Positions 1 to 8,938 of a stretch of DNA of 64,000 nucleotides are shown here, in pieces (the stretch's first letter is position 1; each line of letters opens with the position of its first letter). The stretch covers positions 10,696-74,695 of the forward strand of contig CAJUAP010000013.1 in assembly GCA_910584435.1 (NCBI GenBank), in the 5' to 3' direction. The DNA comes from an uncultured Acetatifactor sp. GTDB lineage: Bacteria > Bacillota > Clostridia > Lachnospirales > Lachnospiraceae. The translations under genes and the position numbers were made by a program. Under the pieces are notes generated by a model. The model made no database searches. It had not been told where the DNA came from and saw only the letters and a program-made list of their open reading frames with translations.

Positions 1-1823
1 AAGGTTTCCAGATACACACAGTCTTCCTCCCGTCTGTCCCTGTAATCCAGATTCAGGAATGTACGGATTCTTCGGTCGCTCTCCGTCAATGTGGTCTGTT
101 CAAAGCCTGCATAAGCCTTCCAATAAGTGTTCAGATTGCTGGCCATGCTGTCATACATATTTTCCCATTGATCCTCCTCTGACTGCGGCCACAGGACATC
201 ATGCATGTCAATTCTCACATTGGAGTATCCCAAAGCCGTCTCCATACTTCTCACAAACAGGTCATTAGCGTAAGTATGGGTCTTGACATCGCTGGTGACA
301 CTCTGTACGGTAAACATACGCTCAACATTCTGCGCTTCATCATCCCGGGCGCTGCCGCCGTCTGTCATATCGTTGCTGTCATTTTCCCTGATATTGCTGC
401 TGCCATCCGCCCCATCACTGCTGCCTGATGTTCCGCCCGTGGATTGTCCTGCATCTGCCGCCCTATACCAGGATACCACAGGATCGCTTCGTGAGAAATC
501 ACTTGCCACAGTTCTTATATTTTCCAATAATGCAGTCTGATGGAATACCCCCCCCATTTGGAAAAAAACGTCTTTTTCCACAAACAGGGAAGTATATTGA
601 TATCGATTCTGTAGAGAAGCGTAAAACTGTTCGTCTTTGGCCAGCTTCTCTTCCAATGTGACGCCTTCCCCATAAGTAAGGGACATCCCCGCTTCCGCCT
701 CTGTTTCTTTCAGCTGCTGCAGGTAGAATGGCACCAGCTCACCGGAAGGCTCTGCCCCCTCCCGGTAATGATACTGAGGCGCAAACATACAGGTCAGCTT
801 TAATTTATTCCGCTCTATCAGCGTGGCCAAATCCGGCCAGCAGATATCCCTCTGCACGGCTTCCATCTGTCTGCTGTACAGTTCCATCATAACCCCGTCA
901 TTTTCCCCTGTAAATTCGGGATAATTGGTCACCAGGGCATTCTGCGCATTTATGATTGGATATACCGCATAGGAATCCGCTTCATACATCATGGCATCCA
1001 GAATTCCAAGCCCGGTCATGTCCGAGAGGAAATCGCCGTTTACCACAAATACTTTGGCCTCCCCATAGCTGTTGCGCCAGAGCAATGGGGGAAAATATTC
1101 GTTTTTGGCCTCTTCCTCCGCTAACAATTCCTCCAATACTCCAACCATGTAAGTCTTCGTGCCGCCTGTTGTAATATACCAGGGAATATTCAGGTTCAAA
1201 TCCTGGTTCTTCCTGTCTTCTTCCCCGTCTGTCATATACCATATCTCTCCCCCCAGAAGGAATCCCGGAAAGAGATGAATTCCCTCCACTTCTATCAGTT
1301 CCGAAGGCACCTGCCCGATTCCCAACAGCGCACATAACTGCTCATCTTCCTTTACCCTTGCCGCATCGGGCAGATTACAGAAAATCAGAGTGACACCCAA
1401 ATCCGTTATCTCTATAAAATTCTGAACATATTTCGACAAGTCCATGTCCGTGGAATCAACCAGAAACACCTCCGGCAGATTGTCCTCTGCAGCCCTGTAA
1501 TCTCCCGGATTCTCATATACTGCCAGCCCCCGTTTGGTATAAAGACACCACTGCTCCACCACATTGCAGACATCTCCCCGTTCACTGCCGCAGAATACCG
1601 CAAAACTGCTGCTGGTGCTTTCCTGCCTGTCATTTCCTGCATGAGCGTCTCCCTGTGCAGTATCCGTCTGCCATGCCGGGGCATTGGGCACCATTTCCTC
1701 CAGTGCATACGCATTGATATCATAGTCACTGTCGTTCTCCTTGATGATCTGAGAAAACTGGAACATAAACAAAAGCACTGCCATCATCACAATAATACTG
1801 AAAAAATTTCTCCGGGATACCAT
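1..1823 (-). CDS. Secreted/membrane-anchored DUF2194-like protein, cut by the window edge
   Basis: An open frame runs from ATG at 1823 to the edge of the window, so about 607 N-terminal residues are visible and the C-terminus is missing. Residues 5-22 form one hydrophobic segment after two arginines (signal anchor), followed by a large extracytoplasmic part. The mid region (phrases such as NLPDAARVKE, NIPWYITTGGTKTY, LLWRNSYGEAKVF) is what I remember of the DUF2194 family, often near Pel-like exopolysaccharide genes in Clostridia; that match is from memory and uncertain. A Gly/Ser/Asp-rich linker lies around window positions 360-440. A run of eight G in the coding strand at 549-556 sits in frame. 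A GGAGGG motif lies 13 bases before the ATG. Its neighbours to the left are outside the window. Confidence 0.6.
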   Translation of the reverse strand, partial: MVSRRNFFSIIVMMAVLLFMFQFSQIIKENDSDYDINAYALEEMVPNAPAWQTDTAQGDAHAGNDRQESTSSSFAVFCGSERGDVCNVVEQWCLYTKRGLAVYENPGDYRAAEDNLPEVFLVDSTDMDLSKYVQNFIEITDLGVTLIFCNLPDAARVKEDEQLCALLGIGQVPSELIEVEGIHLFPGFLLGGEIWYMTDGEEDRKNQDLNLNIPWYITTGGTKTYMVGVLEELLAEEEAKNEYFPPLLWRNSYGEAKVFVVNGDFLSDMTGLGILDAMMYEADSYAVYPIINAQNALVTNYPEFTGENDGVMMELYSRQMEAVQRDICWPDLATLIERNKLKLTCMFAPQYHYREGAEPSGELVPFYLQQLKETEAEAGMSLTYGEGVTLEEKLAKDEQFYASLQNRYQYTSLFVEKDVFFQMGGVFHQTALLENIRTVASDFSRSDPVVSWYRAADAGQSTGGTSGSSDGADGSSNIRENDSNDMTDGGSARDDEAQNVERMFTVQSVTSDVKTHTYANDLFVRSMETALGYSNVRIDMHDVLWPQSEEDQWENMYDSMASNLNTYWKAYAGFEQTTLTESDRRIRTFLNLDYRDRREEDCVYLET

Positions 1824-1913
1824 TGATGTCTTTCTGCCCTCCGATCTATACAACACCCTCTATGATTGTCCTGCCGCTAATACACATTTTCACAATGCCT
1901 TGAATATGGTCTT

Positions 1914-1942
1914 ATTATACCATATCCCCAAACTTTTTCCAC
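1914..1942 (-). promoter_or_regulatory. Extended -10 promoter for the DUF2194-like gene
   Basis: Reading the minus strand there is TGGTATAAT, an extended -10 (TATAAT at 1914-1919), with a weak -35 GTGGAA (1937-1942) 17 bases upstream. It points into the gene starting at 1823 and leaves a leader of about 85 bases. Confidence 0.5.
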
Positions 1943-1983
1943 AGAAAATTCGTATATAATAATATAGCAAACCAGAAATTACA

Positions 1984-2013
1984 TAACAGTTCAGACAGGT
2001 CATTGAACTGTTA
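1984..2013. repeat. TAACAGTTCA palindrome, copy 1
   Basis: Perfect 10-base inverted repeat TAACAGTTCA / TGAACTGTTA with a 10-base loop, in the divergent intergenic region before the sigma factor gene. The same arm sequence recurs at 12777, 55121, 55807 and 60302. It could be a binding site or a dispersed small repeat. Confidence 0.6.
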
Positions 2014-2063
2014 CAGAATTCAACAAAGCAGCAAAGCAGCAAAACAACAAGAGGTGATATCAG

Positions 2064-2639
2064 GTGCTTTCAGATGAACAACTGATTCGGAGAATCAGGC
2101 GGAATCAGAATCGGGATGCCGCAGATGAACTACTCCGCAGATATTACAAAGAAATATACGCCTACACCTATCATCAGTCCGGCAATATGGAACTGGCAAT
2201 GGATCTGACGCAGGATATTTTTATAGCCATTTTGCAGGGGATTGCTTCCTTTGACGAACGAAAAGCACAGTTTCGCACCTGGGCCTATCGTATTGCCTCT
2301 CATAAAATCACGGATTATTACAGAAGCCGGACATACAGGAAAATCCTGGCAGAAACATCCCTGCTTCCGGAAGATGCCGAATCCAATGGGGCTGTAAATG
2401 TTCCCGCAACGGATTCCCTGCTGGAACAGGTATTACATCGGGATACCATACGGCAGATTATGGAAATCATTGTACAATTTGATTCCGACTGGATAGAAAT
2501 TTTCCAGCGGAAATGTTTTGAAGAACAAACCTTTACCCAGATAGCATTCCAAATGCAGCTGCCGGAAAATACAGTTAAAACCAGATTTTACAGTATGATA
2601 CGCAAAATAAAAAAGGAGGTACGCCCCAATGAAAATTGA
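2064..2639 (+). CDS. ECF-type RNA polymerase sigma factor
   Basis: A 191-residue sigma-70 family protein of extracytoplasmic-function size. Region 2 is seen in residues 20-90 (AMDLTQDIFIAILQGI, then FRTWAYRIASHKITDYYRSR, typical of sigma2), and region 4 at 125-185 (FEEQTFTQIAFQMQLPENTV, the helix-turn-helix for the -35 box). It directs core RNA polymerase to a small regulon, presumably this operon. The start is GTG at 2064, chosen because GAGGTG ends seven bases upstream. It overlaps the next gene by 11 bases, so the two are translationally coupled. No classical zinc-finger anti-sigma factor is visible; the overlapping membrane protein may take that place. Confidence 0.9.
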   Translation: MLSDEQLIRRIRRNQNRDAADELLRRYYKEIYAYTYHQSGNMELAMDLTQDIFIAILQGIASFDERKAQFRTWAYRIASHKITDYYRSRTYRKILAETSLLPEDAESNGAVNVPATDSLLEQVLHRDTIRQIMEIIVQFDSDWIEIFQRKCFEEQTFTQIAFQMQLPENTVKTRFYSMIRKIKKEVRPNEN

Positions 2640-3471
2640 ATATCCCACGGAGGAAGAAATACGGAGACACTGTGGACAGATACTTGATGCGGCAATACCG
2701 GCCAGATTGACTTTCCATGAGAATATGCGCAGCCTTTACTGGGACCCCGGCCCCCGGATTATCTTTCACCAATGCGGCAGCGCATGCCTTATCACAGGCA
2801 TGGTTTACCTGTTGATATCCACTGCCTGTCTCCTGTCCCATGACCACGCAAAACGCCAGATATTTTTCTCGCTGCTGTGCTGTCCGCTCCTGCACCTGAC
2901 ATTTTCCCTTGCGGCTTTCTACTCGGAACAGCAGACAGCTGTCATTGAATTGAAACAGACCCTGCATTATTCCTTCACCCGCCTGGTCAGCCTCCGTATG
3001 TTCTATACCAGTATTGCAGCGGTATTTCTAAACCTTGTATTTTTGGGGGTATTGCATAGCCATCCGGCGTTAAACAGCTGTTCTGTCCGGGAACTCTGGA
3101 CAATCGGCGCTGCAGGAATCAGCAGTATGTTTCTGTTTGCGCTGCTCTCCCTGTATTTATACCGCCGACTGGGCAGCTGCAGACATATGGCCATTTTGCT
3201 TTTGATCTGGCTTCTCCTCTGTACAAGCATACTGCTGTCAGAAGATAGAATTGCCTTATTTCTGTTTCAAACGATACCACCAGCTGGCCATCTGGCCGCA
3301 GCTGTCAGCAGTATGGTCATTTTCACATACTATACTGCCCGAACACCTGATATTACCCCACAGTCCCAAAATATATTCACGAGCGATAAAATCTGCCGTC
3401 AACTCACTGTGCCTGCCGATCGTAAGTCAGGGGGCATGGCAGATTTCAGCGATCGTCAATATAAATCATGA
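2629..3471 (+). CDS. Polytopic membrane protein, possible anti-sigma partner
   Basis: 280 residues with a soluble N-terminus (about 45 residues, IEYPTEEEIRRHCGQIL) followed by about six hydrophobic segments near residues 47-66, 80-97, 122-142, 158-182, 185-203 and 218-236. No family is recognised with certainty. Position matters: it overlaps the ECF sigma gene by 11 bases and precedes the ABC ATPase, the usual place for an anti-sigma or sensor subunit in such operons. AAGGAGG lies just before its ATG, inside the sigma gene. Function is inferred only from position; an additional ABC permease-like subunit is also possible. Confidence 0.7.
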   Translation: MKIEYPTEEEIRRHCGQILDAAIPARLTFHENMRSLYWDPGPRIIFHQCGSACLITGMVYLLISTACLLSHDHAKRQIFFSLLCCPLLHLTFSLAAFYSEQQTAVIELKQTLHYSFTRLVSLRMFYTSIAAVFLNLVFLGVLHSHPALNSCSVRELWTIGAAGISSMFLFALLSLYLYRRLGSCRHMAILLLIWLLLCTSILLSEDRIALFLFQTIPPAGHLAAAVSSMVIFTYYTARTPDITPQSQNIFTSDKICRQLTVPADRKSGGMADFSDRQYKS

Positions 3472-3486
3472 AAAGGCGGTGAATAA

Positions 3487-4377
3487 ATGCTTACATTGAC
3501 ACATGTTACAAAAGATTATGGTAATTTCCGCGCCGTAGAAGATATCAATCTTCAAATGGAAAACGGATTATATGGAATGCTGGCTCCAAACGGCGCCGGT
3601 AAAACCACTCTGCTCAAGATGATTACTACGCTCCTGTTTCCAACAGAAGGCGAAATTCTCTATCAAGGAATGGAAATCCGGGCAATGGGAGAGAAATACC
3701 GGGATTTACTGGGATATCTGCCCCAGCAATTCGGTTATTACAAAAATAATTCTCCCCTGCAATATCTGGACTACCTTGGTGCTCTGAAGGGACTTCCGCA
3801 GAAGGGATTAAAGGAAAAAATTCTGTCATTGCTGGAAATGGTAGGGCTTTCGGATGTTGCCGCTAAAAAAATGAGGAAATTTTCAGGCGGTATGATTCAA
3901 CGGGTGGGTATTGCCCAGGCAATGCTGAACGATCCGAAAATTCTGATTCTGGACGAGCCCACTGCCGGGTTAGATCCCAAGGAACGTGTGCGGTTCCGCA
4001 ATATCATTTCCGCCCTGTCTAAAGACAGAATCGTAATCTTATCCACTCATATTGTATCGGACATTGAATCCATTGCCAATCAGGTCATCATGCTGAAGGA
4101 CAAACACATTTACAAAATGGATACGGTGGCAGATATCTGCAGCGAACTGGACGGAAAAATCTTTGAATGTCCTGTACCGGAACAGGATTATGAAAAATTT
4201 GACCAGACCCATATGGTTCTCTCCGCAAGACAGGAAAAGGGATTTATGCAGGTGCGCTATTTTGAACAGAGCGGATTTCCTTCCGCCGATCAGGAGGCGG
4301 CCTCCTTCAATTACGGAGCGCTTTCCCCATGCAGTCCCAGCTTAGAAGATGTCTTCCTGGTCACATATCAGACATAA
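3487..4377 (+). CDS. ABC transporter ATP-binding protein
   Basis: 296 residues with a complete nucleotide-binding domain in residues 1-215: Walker A APNGAGKTT, signature FSGGMIQR (F in place of the usual L), Walker B ILILDEPTAGLDP and a switch His in LSTHIV. The C-terminal 80 residues are a variable extension seen in ABC-2 type exporters and lantibiotic-immunity style transporters. It energises transport with the two large permeases downstream. Its ATG follows AAAGGCGG by a short spacer, 15 bases after the preceding gene. The substrate cannot be told from sequence. Confidence 0.93.
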   Translation: MLTLTHVTKDYGNFRAVEDINLQMENGLYGMLAPNGAGKTTLLKMITTLLFPTEGEILYQGMEIRAMGEKYRDLLGYLPQQFGYYKNNSPLQYLDYLGALKGLPQKGLKEKILSLLEMVGLSDVAAKKMRKFSGGMIQRVGIAQAMLNDPKILILDEPTAGLDPKERVRFRNIISALSKDRIVILSTHIVSDIESIANQVIMLKDKHIYKMDTVADICSELDGKIFECPVPEQDYEKFDQTHMVLSARQEKGFMQVRYFEQSGFPSADQEAASFNYGALSPCSPSLEDVFLVTYQT

Positions 4378-4517
4378 GCCGTACCTGAACCAAAATCCCC
4401 CGGCACCCGGCCCATTGCCCACAGTAATAAAGTCTCACCGGCGGATGCCAGGTTTTATATTTCCGGTTTATACTCCTGTGATACCGGCAATCAAAAGAAA
4501 GGAATATAAGAGTTAAA

Positions 4518-5765
4518 ATGAGAATTATCCGAAAAGAATGCATCAAAATATTAGTCTCCAAACGTCTGCCTGCCATCATCCTGTTCACGGTTCTGTACTA
4601 TATTTTGTTTATGCAGATACAGAAATATCCTTACATTTTTTCCTGGGGCATCGTCTCTCAACAACGCTATGTTTCGGAACTGGTAGAAGACGTAGGACCG
4701 TCTCTGTCCGGCGAAGAATGGCACCGCATGGAAGCAAAACGCCAGGAACTGCTTGCCAAGGTCAGAGAAATCTGTTCCGCCAATGCAGTACTTGCGGATG
4801 CCGGAATTTACGATTACGAAACATGGCTGGAAGCCTACCAGGAACTATTTCTTATACCTGACGAAAATAAATTATCTGACGAAAATAAATTATCTGACGA
4901 AAATAGTATATTAGACAATAAACAAAAGCTCCGCAGAGAAGTTATGGCACTGTACCAGCAGGAAGGTGAATCACAAAAATGTCTTACATTGCTCCAATAC
5001 ATTGATAATCTGGAATACATCCATGAACTGGGCTGTCTGTTCTCAGTTCCGGCATCTGAGGCCGAAACTGTGGCAAGGGAATACTGGGGGCATGCCACGC
5101 CTCTTTTCCAAAAAGCCATTGCCGTTTTCTGCCAAAGAGACTTGTCCATGCTTCCGCATATGATGTTCATGCTTCTATGGGAGGATATGCATGCTATGAC
5201 GATTCTCCTGGTCATCTGCTCGCTGATCCTGCTGATTCCCTGCCAGATTCATGAAAAGCTCTGTGAAGTAACCGCCCTGTATGCCACTACCCGTACCGGA
5301 CGGCGGATCTTTGGAAAACAATTTGCGGCACATCTGATTGCCTGCGGCTTCGTCAGTGCGCTCCAATTGTTGGTCTATGTGGGGATATTCATTTCCAAAG
5401 GACTGACTGTGTATTGGAAATGCCCTGCCTGGCCCGATGGCACTACCACTTTCTGGCTTGATATTTCCTATGGTACCTATATGGCCGTTTATCTGCTTAT
5501 GATATGGCTCTTCGTTATGGGTAATGTGGTTATGGCATACTGCATTGGAAGATTTTCTGCAAATTACATTACCGGAATCGCTGCATCCATTCCCGTTGGA
5601 GGCATCGTCTGCTTCCTGGGCCGCAGATTGTTCAATTCTCCCTTTGGTTTTACCGAAGCGGTCCGCGTTCCATTGTGGGAACCGATGGTACTGTTCCTAT
5701 GGCTGGCAATCACCGGCATCCTGATAACTTTCCTGCTGAAAAGAGATCAGAAACGCAATCTGTAG
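4518..5765 (+). CDS. ABC transporter permease, large extracellular loop
   Basis: 415 residues: one membrane helix near the N-terminus (KRLPAIILFTVLYYILFMQI), a long hydrophilic region (about residues 40-225), then five or so helices to the C-terminus, ending in charged RDQKRNL. This is the ABC-2 permease layout. It sits 140 bases after the ATPase, with AAAGGAA upstream. The hydrophilic loop contains a short tandem repeat (ENKLSD motif) described separately. Together with the next gene it would form a heterodimeric channel. Confidence 0.85.
   Translation: MRIIRKECIKILVSKRLPAIILFTVLYYILFMQIQKYPYIFSWGIVSQQRYVSELVEDVGPSLSGEEWHRMEAKRQELLAKVREICSANAVLADAGIYDYETWLEAYQELFLIPDENKLSDENKLSDENSILDNKQKLRREVMALYQQEGESQKCLTLLQYIDNLEYIHELGCLFSVPASEAETVAREYWGHATPLFQKAIAVFCQRDLSMLPHMMFMLLWEDMHAMTILLVICSLILLIPCQIHEKLCEVTALYATTRTGRRIFGKQFAAHLIACGFVSALQLLVYVGIFISKGLTVYWKCPAWPDGTTTFWLDISYGTYMAVYLLMIWLFVMGNVVMAYCIGRFSANYITGIAASIPVGGIVCFLGRRLFNSPFGFTEAVRVPLWEPMVLFLWLAITGILITFLLKRDQKRNL
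4860..4913 (+). repeat. 18-base in-frame tandem repeat in permease loop
   Basis: Two exact copies and one partly diverged third copy of an 18-base unit starting GACGAAAATAAATTATCT, encoding DENKLS twice and then DENSIL in the hydrophilic loop of the permease. The length is a multiple of three, so copy-number change would not break the gene. Confidence 0.85.
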
Positions 5766-5889
5766 CCATCACACAGCCCTGCATTTGATGAGGATGATTG
5801 ATGCAGCTTCATAACGGCACTCCTGTGTTCTTCTGTCTCATGTCAGAATCAGACAGGTTTTAGTCTCCGGCAATCAGCGAGGTAACAAT

Positions 5890-7035
5890 ATGCGTATCGC
5901 AGTAAAAGAATTTCTGAAATTAATCCGGCATCCCATGTTATGGTGTATGACTGTTATCTTACTCTTATACAATTTGATACTGATATATGGAGCTGTGGGC
6001 GATAAAGATGCGAAATTACATTTTCACAGTCTCCATGATACCATCCTGGCATATGGCATCAACCTAAATGAACCAAACCCTAATTTTAACCGGACAGAAC
6101 CCATGGCGGAATTCTATCTTGATTATGTGGAACATGCAAAGACATTATACGATGATCTGAATATGTATTCCATCCTGGAACACAAGCAGACATTCTTCAA
6201 TTATCATCCTGATCCCAATGGGCTTTATCAGAAATTTCTGCGGAATAACTACCGCCGACTGCAGAAGCGTCTGGAAGAAATCAAGGCCACAGGCGAAGCA
6301 GACTATGGATTTTATCCTGGAACTGCATGCGGCATACATTCTCTTCTATATGGCAGACTGATGAGACCGCTGATGCTGGAAATGGCCCTTCTTATGATAC
6401 TATCCGTTCTGTATCTGATGGATTATGAACGGATGCACAAAACCCGCCATATGGTAATCACCACTCGGTTAGGAAAAGGAGTTATGTATCGTAAAATACC
6501 CACCGGCATCGGCACTGGTCTACTGTTTAACACCTGCCTTGCTGCCGGAAGCTTTGGCTTCTTCTTCCATTGTGTTCCCTTTCAGGGGTTGTGGAATGTT
6601 CCCGTTGCCACAGCCCTGATGGCCGAAGTGAGAGCGCATGGCTATTATCCTTTTATCACTTTCCGGCGGCTGACTGTGGGCAGTTATTTTGCACTGTATA
6701 TGACAGTTCTGGCACTTTTGCTTATGATAGTCGGAATGCTCACGGCGGCAGTGCAGTTGCTTCTGCAAAACAGCTATTTCACTTTCCTGCTGCAGACCAT
6801 GCTCTATATGGTTCTGTATCTGGCGGTTCCGGGAGGTTTCGCCAATTTCCTGGATGTATTGATCTGCCTGAATCCTTCCGCCCTTTGGATTGCATCCACA
6901 TGCTGGTTTATGGAAAACGAAGTAATCCTTTCCTTTGCCGGAAATGAATTCTGGTGTATCGGGTTATGGGCAGTCATTGCAGCTTTAGGACTTTTATGCG
7001 GAAAACGTCATTATAAAAGGCTGGAATTCAAATAA
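5890..7035 (+). CDS. ABC transporter permease, second subunit
   Basis: 381 residues with the same plan as the preceding permease: an N-terminal helix (LWCMTVILLLYNLILIYGAV), a soluble extracytoplasmic segment up to about residue 150, and several helices after that (LMLEMALLMILSVLYLMDYE; LALLLMIVGMLTAAVQLLL; LQTMLYMVLYLAVP). It is the last gene of the ECF operon, 124 bases after the previous one and closed by a terminator at its stop codon. GAGGTAAC lies ahead of the ATG. Confidence 0.82.
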   Translation: MRIAVKEFLKLIRHPMLWCMTVILLLYNLILIYGAVGDKDAKLHFHSLHDTILAYGINLNEPNPNFNRTEPMAEFYLDYVEHAKTLYDDLNMYSILEHKQTFFNYHPDPNGLYQKFLRNNYRRLQKRLEEIKATGEADYGFYPGTACGIHSLLYGRLMRPLMLEMALLMILSVLYLMDYERMHKTRHMVITTRLGKGVMYRKIPTGIGTGLLFNTCLAAGSFGFFFHCVPFQGLWNVPVATALMAEVRAHGYYPFITFRRLTVGSYFALYMTVLALLLMIVGMLTAAVQLLLQNSYFTFLLQTMLYMVLYLAVPGGFANFLDVLICLNPSALWIASTCWFMENEVILSFAGNEFWCIGLWAVIAALGLLCGKRHYKRLEFK

Positions 7036-7048
7036 TCCGGCCTTTTAT
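7015..7048 (+). terminator. Terminator of the ECF-ABC operon
   Basis: Arms AAAAGGCTGGA (7015-7025) and TCCGGCCTTTT (7036-7046) with one G-T pair and a T-rich tail; the left arm lies inside the last codons of the permease. Confidence 0.7.
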
Positions 7049-7084
7049 ACCAACAGATATCTTTGCGGACTGCAAAGCATCACA

Positions 7085-8671
7085 CTAAACCACAGCCTCA
7101 ACAATCGTTCTGCCATCTATTTCTATCTTTTGTACTCCGACTTTCTTCTTTTTATTAAAATTAAAGCTTAACATATACCCTATTGACAGATGATAAGCGT
7201 CCAGATATCCAAGCAACTGCTGCTCACCTCTGTTATTGTACTCATCGCCATGCCAGATTTTCAACTCACAGACATACTGCTCTCCACAATAATCAACAAT
7301 AACATCCGTTCTCTTCATATTCCGGGTTCTGGCCTCCACATAATAATTACCCACACCATTTATAATAGGCTTCAAATATAGCAGGAAGAAACGGCGGCCA
7401 TTCTCCTCCAGGAAGCTTTCTTCCGCATCAGAATAAATATCCGTAAAAGATTCCGCAAATCTCTCCAGCACCAATTCCATATTGAGCCTTCCTCCGCAGA
7501 CAAAGCGGTTCTTCTCAATGTCAGCGGCCTCATAAATCCTGCTGTCCAGTAATTCTTCGGACAAAAACAGATTATACAGCCTTGTCTCGAAAATACGGTT
7601 CGATACCACTGCCGTATCCTTTTCATTTTTCATAAAACCAAACATATACCCTATATTGATAATATAATTATCAATGTTATAAGAAAAGCTCTGCCCGTTA
7701 AACAAAATTGCATGTAATGCCTTCTTTAGTTCCGGGAAATCATTCAGCTTCTTCAACATATCATCGAACAATGTATTTGGCTCTATCAACAGCTTTTTGA
7801 CTGCCTTTACCACTCCCTCTTGTGTCCATGCAGCCGTTCTATCCTGATTTCCTTCTTCTTCGGATATGACTTCATCCAGCAGTACACATAAACGTGAAAC
7901 CAGAAACGGATAACCGGAAGTGTAATCATAGAGTAATTCTGCTATCCTGCCTATATCCATTCCAGTATGGTTATCCTGCTCATATTCCTCAAGCATTCCT
8001 GCTATATCCCTCACGGAAAAACTCATATCCACAGTAATATCAGATGCAATATTCCATGGGCTATTATACTGATGTTCCTCATCTGAACGAAATTTCAACT
8101 TTAAATTCTTAATATCATATACACCGGCCAAAATAACAGACTGAAACGTCGGCTCTTGCTTTCTTACCTGAAATTTTCTCCGCAGCATTCCTAAAAAAGT
8201 AAGAAAAACCTTATAATTTCCTGCCTGGTCTACTTCATCTATCATCAAAACCACCGGCCTGTCCGCCTGTTCACATAACTCGGAAATAAAATCCGATAAA
8301 TCATCCAGCTGAAGGGACTTTTCCTGCATTTGTTTCAGCTCATTTTCTACCCAGTCCGGTAATCCCTCTTTTTTCTGATATCGGACTGACTTGTAAAGCA
8401 GTCTGCATATTCTCCTGCAGAAAGAAGAGGTTGTCTCAAATACCTCATCCTCCATCCCCTCAAAACTGATGGAAAAAACAGCATATCGGTCACACAGCTT
8501 TCCTGCCAATAAATTCAATATAGTTGTCTTTCCATATTGCCTTCCTCTGTTAATCGTAAAATATTTCCCACATTCCACAAATTCTTCCATTTTCTGCAGG
8601 CGTTCCTCCATCCGGACCATGTAATGATCCTCCGGATAACACAATCCTGTTGTATTAAAACACTTTCGCAT
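7085..8671 (-). CDS. AAA-ATPase-like protein with C-terminal PD-(D/E)XK nuclease-like domain
   Basis: 528 residues. The N-terminal NTPase has Walker A GRQYGKTT near residue 45 and Walker B PVVLMIDEVDQ near residue 165, corresponding to the AAA-ATPase_like family common in gut Clostridia and Bacteroidetes. The C-terminus (about 440-525) has a restriction-endonuclease-like core ending in ELKIW, the E-x-K part of PD-(D/E)XK. Cellular role is unknown; these genes come in many copies per genome and are suspected of mobile or defence links. An upstream TTG at 8692 is in frame, but GGGAGGTG lies seven bases before ATG 8671, so that ATG is the start. Stand-alone gene, convergent with the ABC operon. 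Confidence 0.88.
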   Translation of the reverse strand: MRKCFNTTGLCYPEDHYMVRMEERLQKMEEFVECGKYFTINRGRQYGKTTILNLLAGKLCDRYAVFSISFEGMEDEVFETTSSFCRRICRLLYKSVRYQKKEGLPDWVENELKQMQEKSLQLDDLSDFISELCEQADRPVVLMIDEVDQAGNYKVFLTFLGMLRRKFQVRKQEPTFQSVILAGVYDIKNLKLKFRSDEEHQYNSPWNIASDITVDMSFSVRDIAGMLEEYEQDNHTGMDIGRIAELLYDYTSGYPFLVSRLCVLLDEVISEEEGNQDRTAAWTQEGVVKAVKKLLIEPNTLFDDMLKKLNDFPELKKALHAILFNGQSFSYNIDNYIINIGYMFGFMKNEKDTAVVSNRIFETRLYNLFLSEELLDSRIYEAADIEKNRFVCGGRLNMELVLERFAESFTDIYSDAEESFLEENGRRFFLLYLKPIINGVGNYYVEARTRNMKRTDVIVDYCGEQYVCELKIWHGDEYNNRGEQQLLGYLDAYHLSIGYMLSFNFNKKKKVGVQKIEIDGRTIVEAVV

Positions 8672-8809
8672 TGTGAAACACCTCCCTTTCAACTTACAGC
8701 TCTTATAAAACTCCTTACTTGCCTCATTTCTTTCTGACTACATATTAACATGATATCTTCATTCTGTAAACCGGCATTTCTTTCAGAAGACAGCAGCCTT
8801 TATCTATAA

Positions 8810-8938
8810 ATGAAATGTCACCCAAACGCTGATCTTGCAGACCTGCGTCTGGGTGACAGGATGATTGATCTTGAAATCTATGTGAACACAACGGCGTTCA
8901 AGCAGGTGCAGCAGACAAATGGTATCGCACGTGCTTAG
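8810..8938 (+). other. Small unrecognised reading frame (42 codons), likely a gene remnant
   Basis: From ATG 8810 to TAG 8938 the plus strand reads a protein-like peptide (DLADLRLGDRMIDLEIYV, then AFKQVQQTNGIARA). No ribosome binding site precedes it and its stop codon overlaps the hydrogenase stop. It resembles the tail of a longer protein rather than a small gene. A hairpin with arms GTCACCCAAACGC (8817-8829) and GCGTCTGGGTGAC (8845-8857), one mismatch, lies inside it and may act as a terminator for a flanking gene. The rest of 8672-8934 shows nothing else. Confidence 0.3.

Noticed and set aside
2629..3471. Zinc-finger anti-sigma factor
   Set aside because: The HxxxCxxC pattern of such proteins is not present; only its position argues for an anti-sigma role.
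8810..8938. A genuine small protein gene before the hydrogenase end
   Set aside because: No ribosome binding site, and its stop overlaps the convergent gene; listed only as a remnant.
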